Assembly (NCBI GenBank): GCA_900548595.1
Contig: URLB01000117.1
Location: forward strand, 1-5,902
Direction of reading: 5' to 3'
Source: an uncultured Eubacteriales bacterium
GTDB lineage: Bacteria > Bacillota > Clostridia > Lachnospirales > Anaerotignaceae
DNA length: 5,902 nucleotides
The notes below the pieces were generated by a model that saw only the letters and a program-made list of their open reading frames with translations, searched no databases and was not told the DNA's origin. Position 1 is the stretch's first letter, and each line of letters begins with the position of its first letter. A program made the position numbers and the translations under genes. Positions 5,739-5,902 of the stretch are shown here, piece by piece.

Positions 5739-5779
5739 ACTGCGGATCGAAAGCTGAAAAGCCGACGGTTCGCAGTCGG
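5739..5779 (+). ncRNA. Structured intergenic RNA element, possible attenuator or processing site
   Basis: This GC-rich stretch in the otherwise AT-rich 109-bp gap folds into a compound hairpin. Bases 5739-5746 pair with 5769-5776 (one G-U), 5747-5749 pair with 5763-5765, and 5753-5755 pair with 5760-5762 around a GAAA tetraloop. There is an AAA bulge on one side and a CGG bulge on the other. A competing stem, CCGAC (5762-5766) with GTCGG (5775-5779), excludes the first fold. There is no proper U-tract directly after either stem, so a simple terminator is unlikely. The element may tune dehydrogenase expression relative to the genes upstream. I do not recognise a known riboswitch class. Confidence 0.4.
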
Positions 5780-5782
5780 ATT

Positions 5783-5808
5783 AAAATTTTATGAAATCAA
5801 AATTTTAT
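5783..5808 (+). repeat. Short AT-rich direct repeat
   Basis: AAAATTTTAT occurs at 5783-5792 and again at 5799-5808, a 16-base period. The AAAATTTT cores are self-complementary, so they can also pair as an 8-9 bp AU stem just upstream of the dehydrogenase ribosome binding site. The significance is uncertain. Confidence 0.45.
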
Positions 5809-5818
5809 TTGTATAAAA

Positions 5819-5825
5819 AGAGGAG
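5819..5825 (+). promoter_or_regulatory. Acyl-CoA dehydrogenase gene ribosome binding site
   Basis: AGAGGAG-like purines end seven bases before ATG 5833. This favours 5833 over an in-frame ATG at 5791 that has no ribosome binding site. Confidence 0.75.
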
Positions 5826-5832
5826 AGAAAAA

Positions 5833-5902
5833 ATGAATTTTGAATTCAATGAAAATCAGAACGATTTAAGAGCAATGGTAAGGGAACTGGCTGAAAAGGA
5901 AA
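5833..5902 (+). CDS. Acyl-CoA dehydrogenase, N-terminal fragment (continues past window)
   Basis: Only the first 23 codons are present. The N-terminus (Met-Asn-Phe-Glu-Phe-Asn-Glu-Asn-Gln-Asn-Asp-Leu-Arg-Ala-Met-Val-Arg-Glu-Leu-Ala-Glu) has the pattern of short-chain acyl-CoA dehydrogenases such as butyryl-CoA dehydrogenase, where Phe, then Glu-Gln, then a Met-Val-Arg-Glu-Phe-Ala-like helix opens the alpha domain. These FAD enzymes interconvert acyl-CoA and trans-2-enoyl-CoA using electron-transferring flavoprotein. In anaerobes they can be coupled to ferredoxin reduction by bifurcation. Placement after a CoA-transferase and a crotonase strengthens the call. The active-site glutamate and FAD contacts lie outside the window, so family membership is likely but substrate and completeness are unknown. 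It is 109 bases downstream of the crotonase gene with a foldable element between. Confidence 0.75.
   Translation, partial: MNFEFNENQNDLRAMVRELAEKE

Noticed and set aside
5791..5832. In-frame upstream ATG that would add 14 residues to the acyl-CoA dehydrogenase
   Set aside because: The added residues are a Lys/Arg/Tyr-rich string derived from the ribosome binding site region. No Shine-Dalgarno sequence precedes it, and family N-termini begin at the residues encoded from 5833.
5724..5832. Simple intrinsic terminator separating the crotonase and dehydrogenase genes
   Set aside because: The hairpin is real, but it is not followed by a run of U residues, and no convincing promoter for the dehydrogenase gene lies after it. 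Read-through with modulation is more plausible.

Overview
The window is AT-rich and its gene families point to an anaerobic, low-GC Firmicute, most likely a member of Clostridia. The evidence is a PerR-type peroxide sensor, a Pct-type CoA-transferase very like the Clostridium propionicum enzyme as I remember it, a clostridial-type crotonase, strong AGGAGG-like ribosome binding sites, and heavy use of AGA, GGA and A/T-ending codons. The genus cannot be settled from the sequence alone. No mobile element, CRISPR array, tRNA or rRNA is visible.

Left part (1-1600), housekeeping and stress. The 3' end of a TPR-like protein gene runs rightward off the left edge and converges on perR (minus strand). 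A perfect 15-bp inverted repeat separates them and can serve as a shared terminator. perR diverges from trmL, a tRNA wobble-nucleotide 2'-O-methyltransferase. The 117-bp perR/trmL spacer holds a clear perR promoter whose -10 and start region are covered by two overlapping perfect palindromes, a likely autoregulatory operator. trmL ends at a second long hairpin, shared with the convergent gene that follows.

Middle (1608-3328), regulator and divergent control region. A large protein of about 493 residues on the minus strand has an N-terminal helix-turn-helix and no other domain I recognise. Its promoter and start can be assigned from the sequence, which shortens the longest possible reading frame by 18 residues. 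The 239-bp region between it and the CoA-transferase gene carries promoters in both directions, an inverted repeat over the regulator's start point, and a cluster of ATTGAA/TTCAAT half-sites.

Right part (3329-5902), acyl-CoA catabolic operon. A Pct-family CoA-transferase (catalytic Glu324), a crotonase with both catalytic glutamates, and the first 23 codons of an acyl-CoA dehydrogenase follow each other on the plus strand. Together they would activate a short-chain carboxylate to its CoA ester, interconvert a 3-hydroxyacyl-CoA and an enoyl-CoA, and reduce or oxidise the enoyl/acyl-CoA pair. The visible order is transferase-hydratase-dehydrogenase, without thiolase or 3-hydroxyacyl-CoA dehydrogenase so far. 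This suggests fermentation of an imported or amino-acid-derived acid rather than the usual acetyl-CoA-to-butyrate route, but the operon continues beyond the window. The 109-bp gap before the dehydrogenase gene contains an unusually GC-rich, foldable RNA element. The most attractive undescribed elements are the large regulator with its divergent control region, and this intergenic RNA element.
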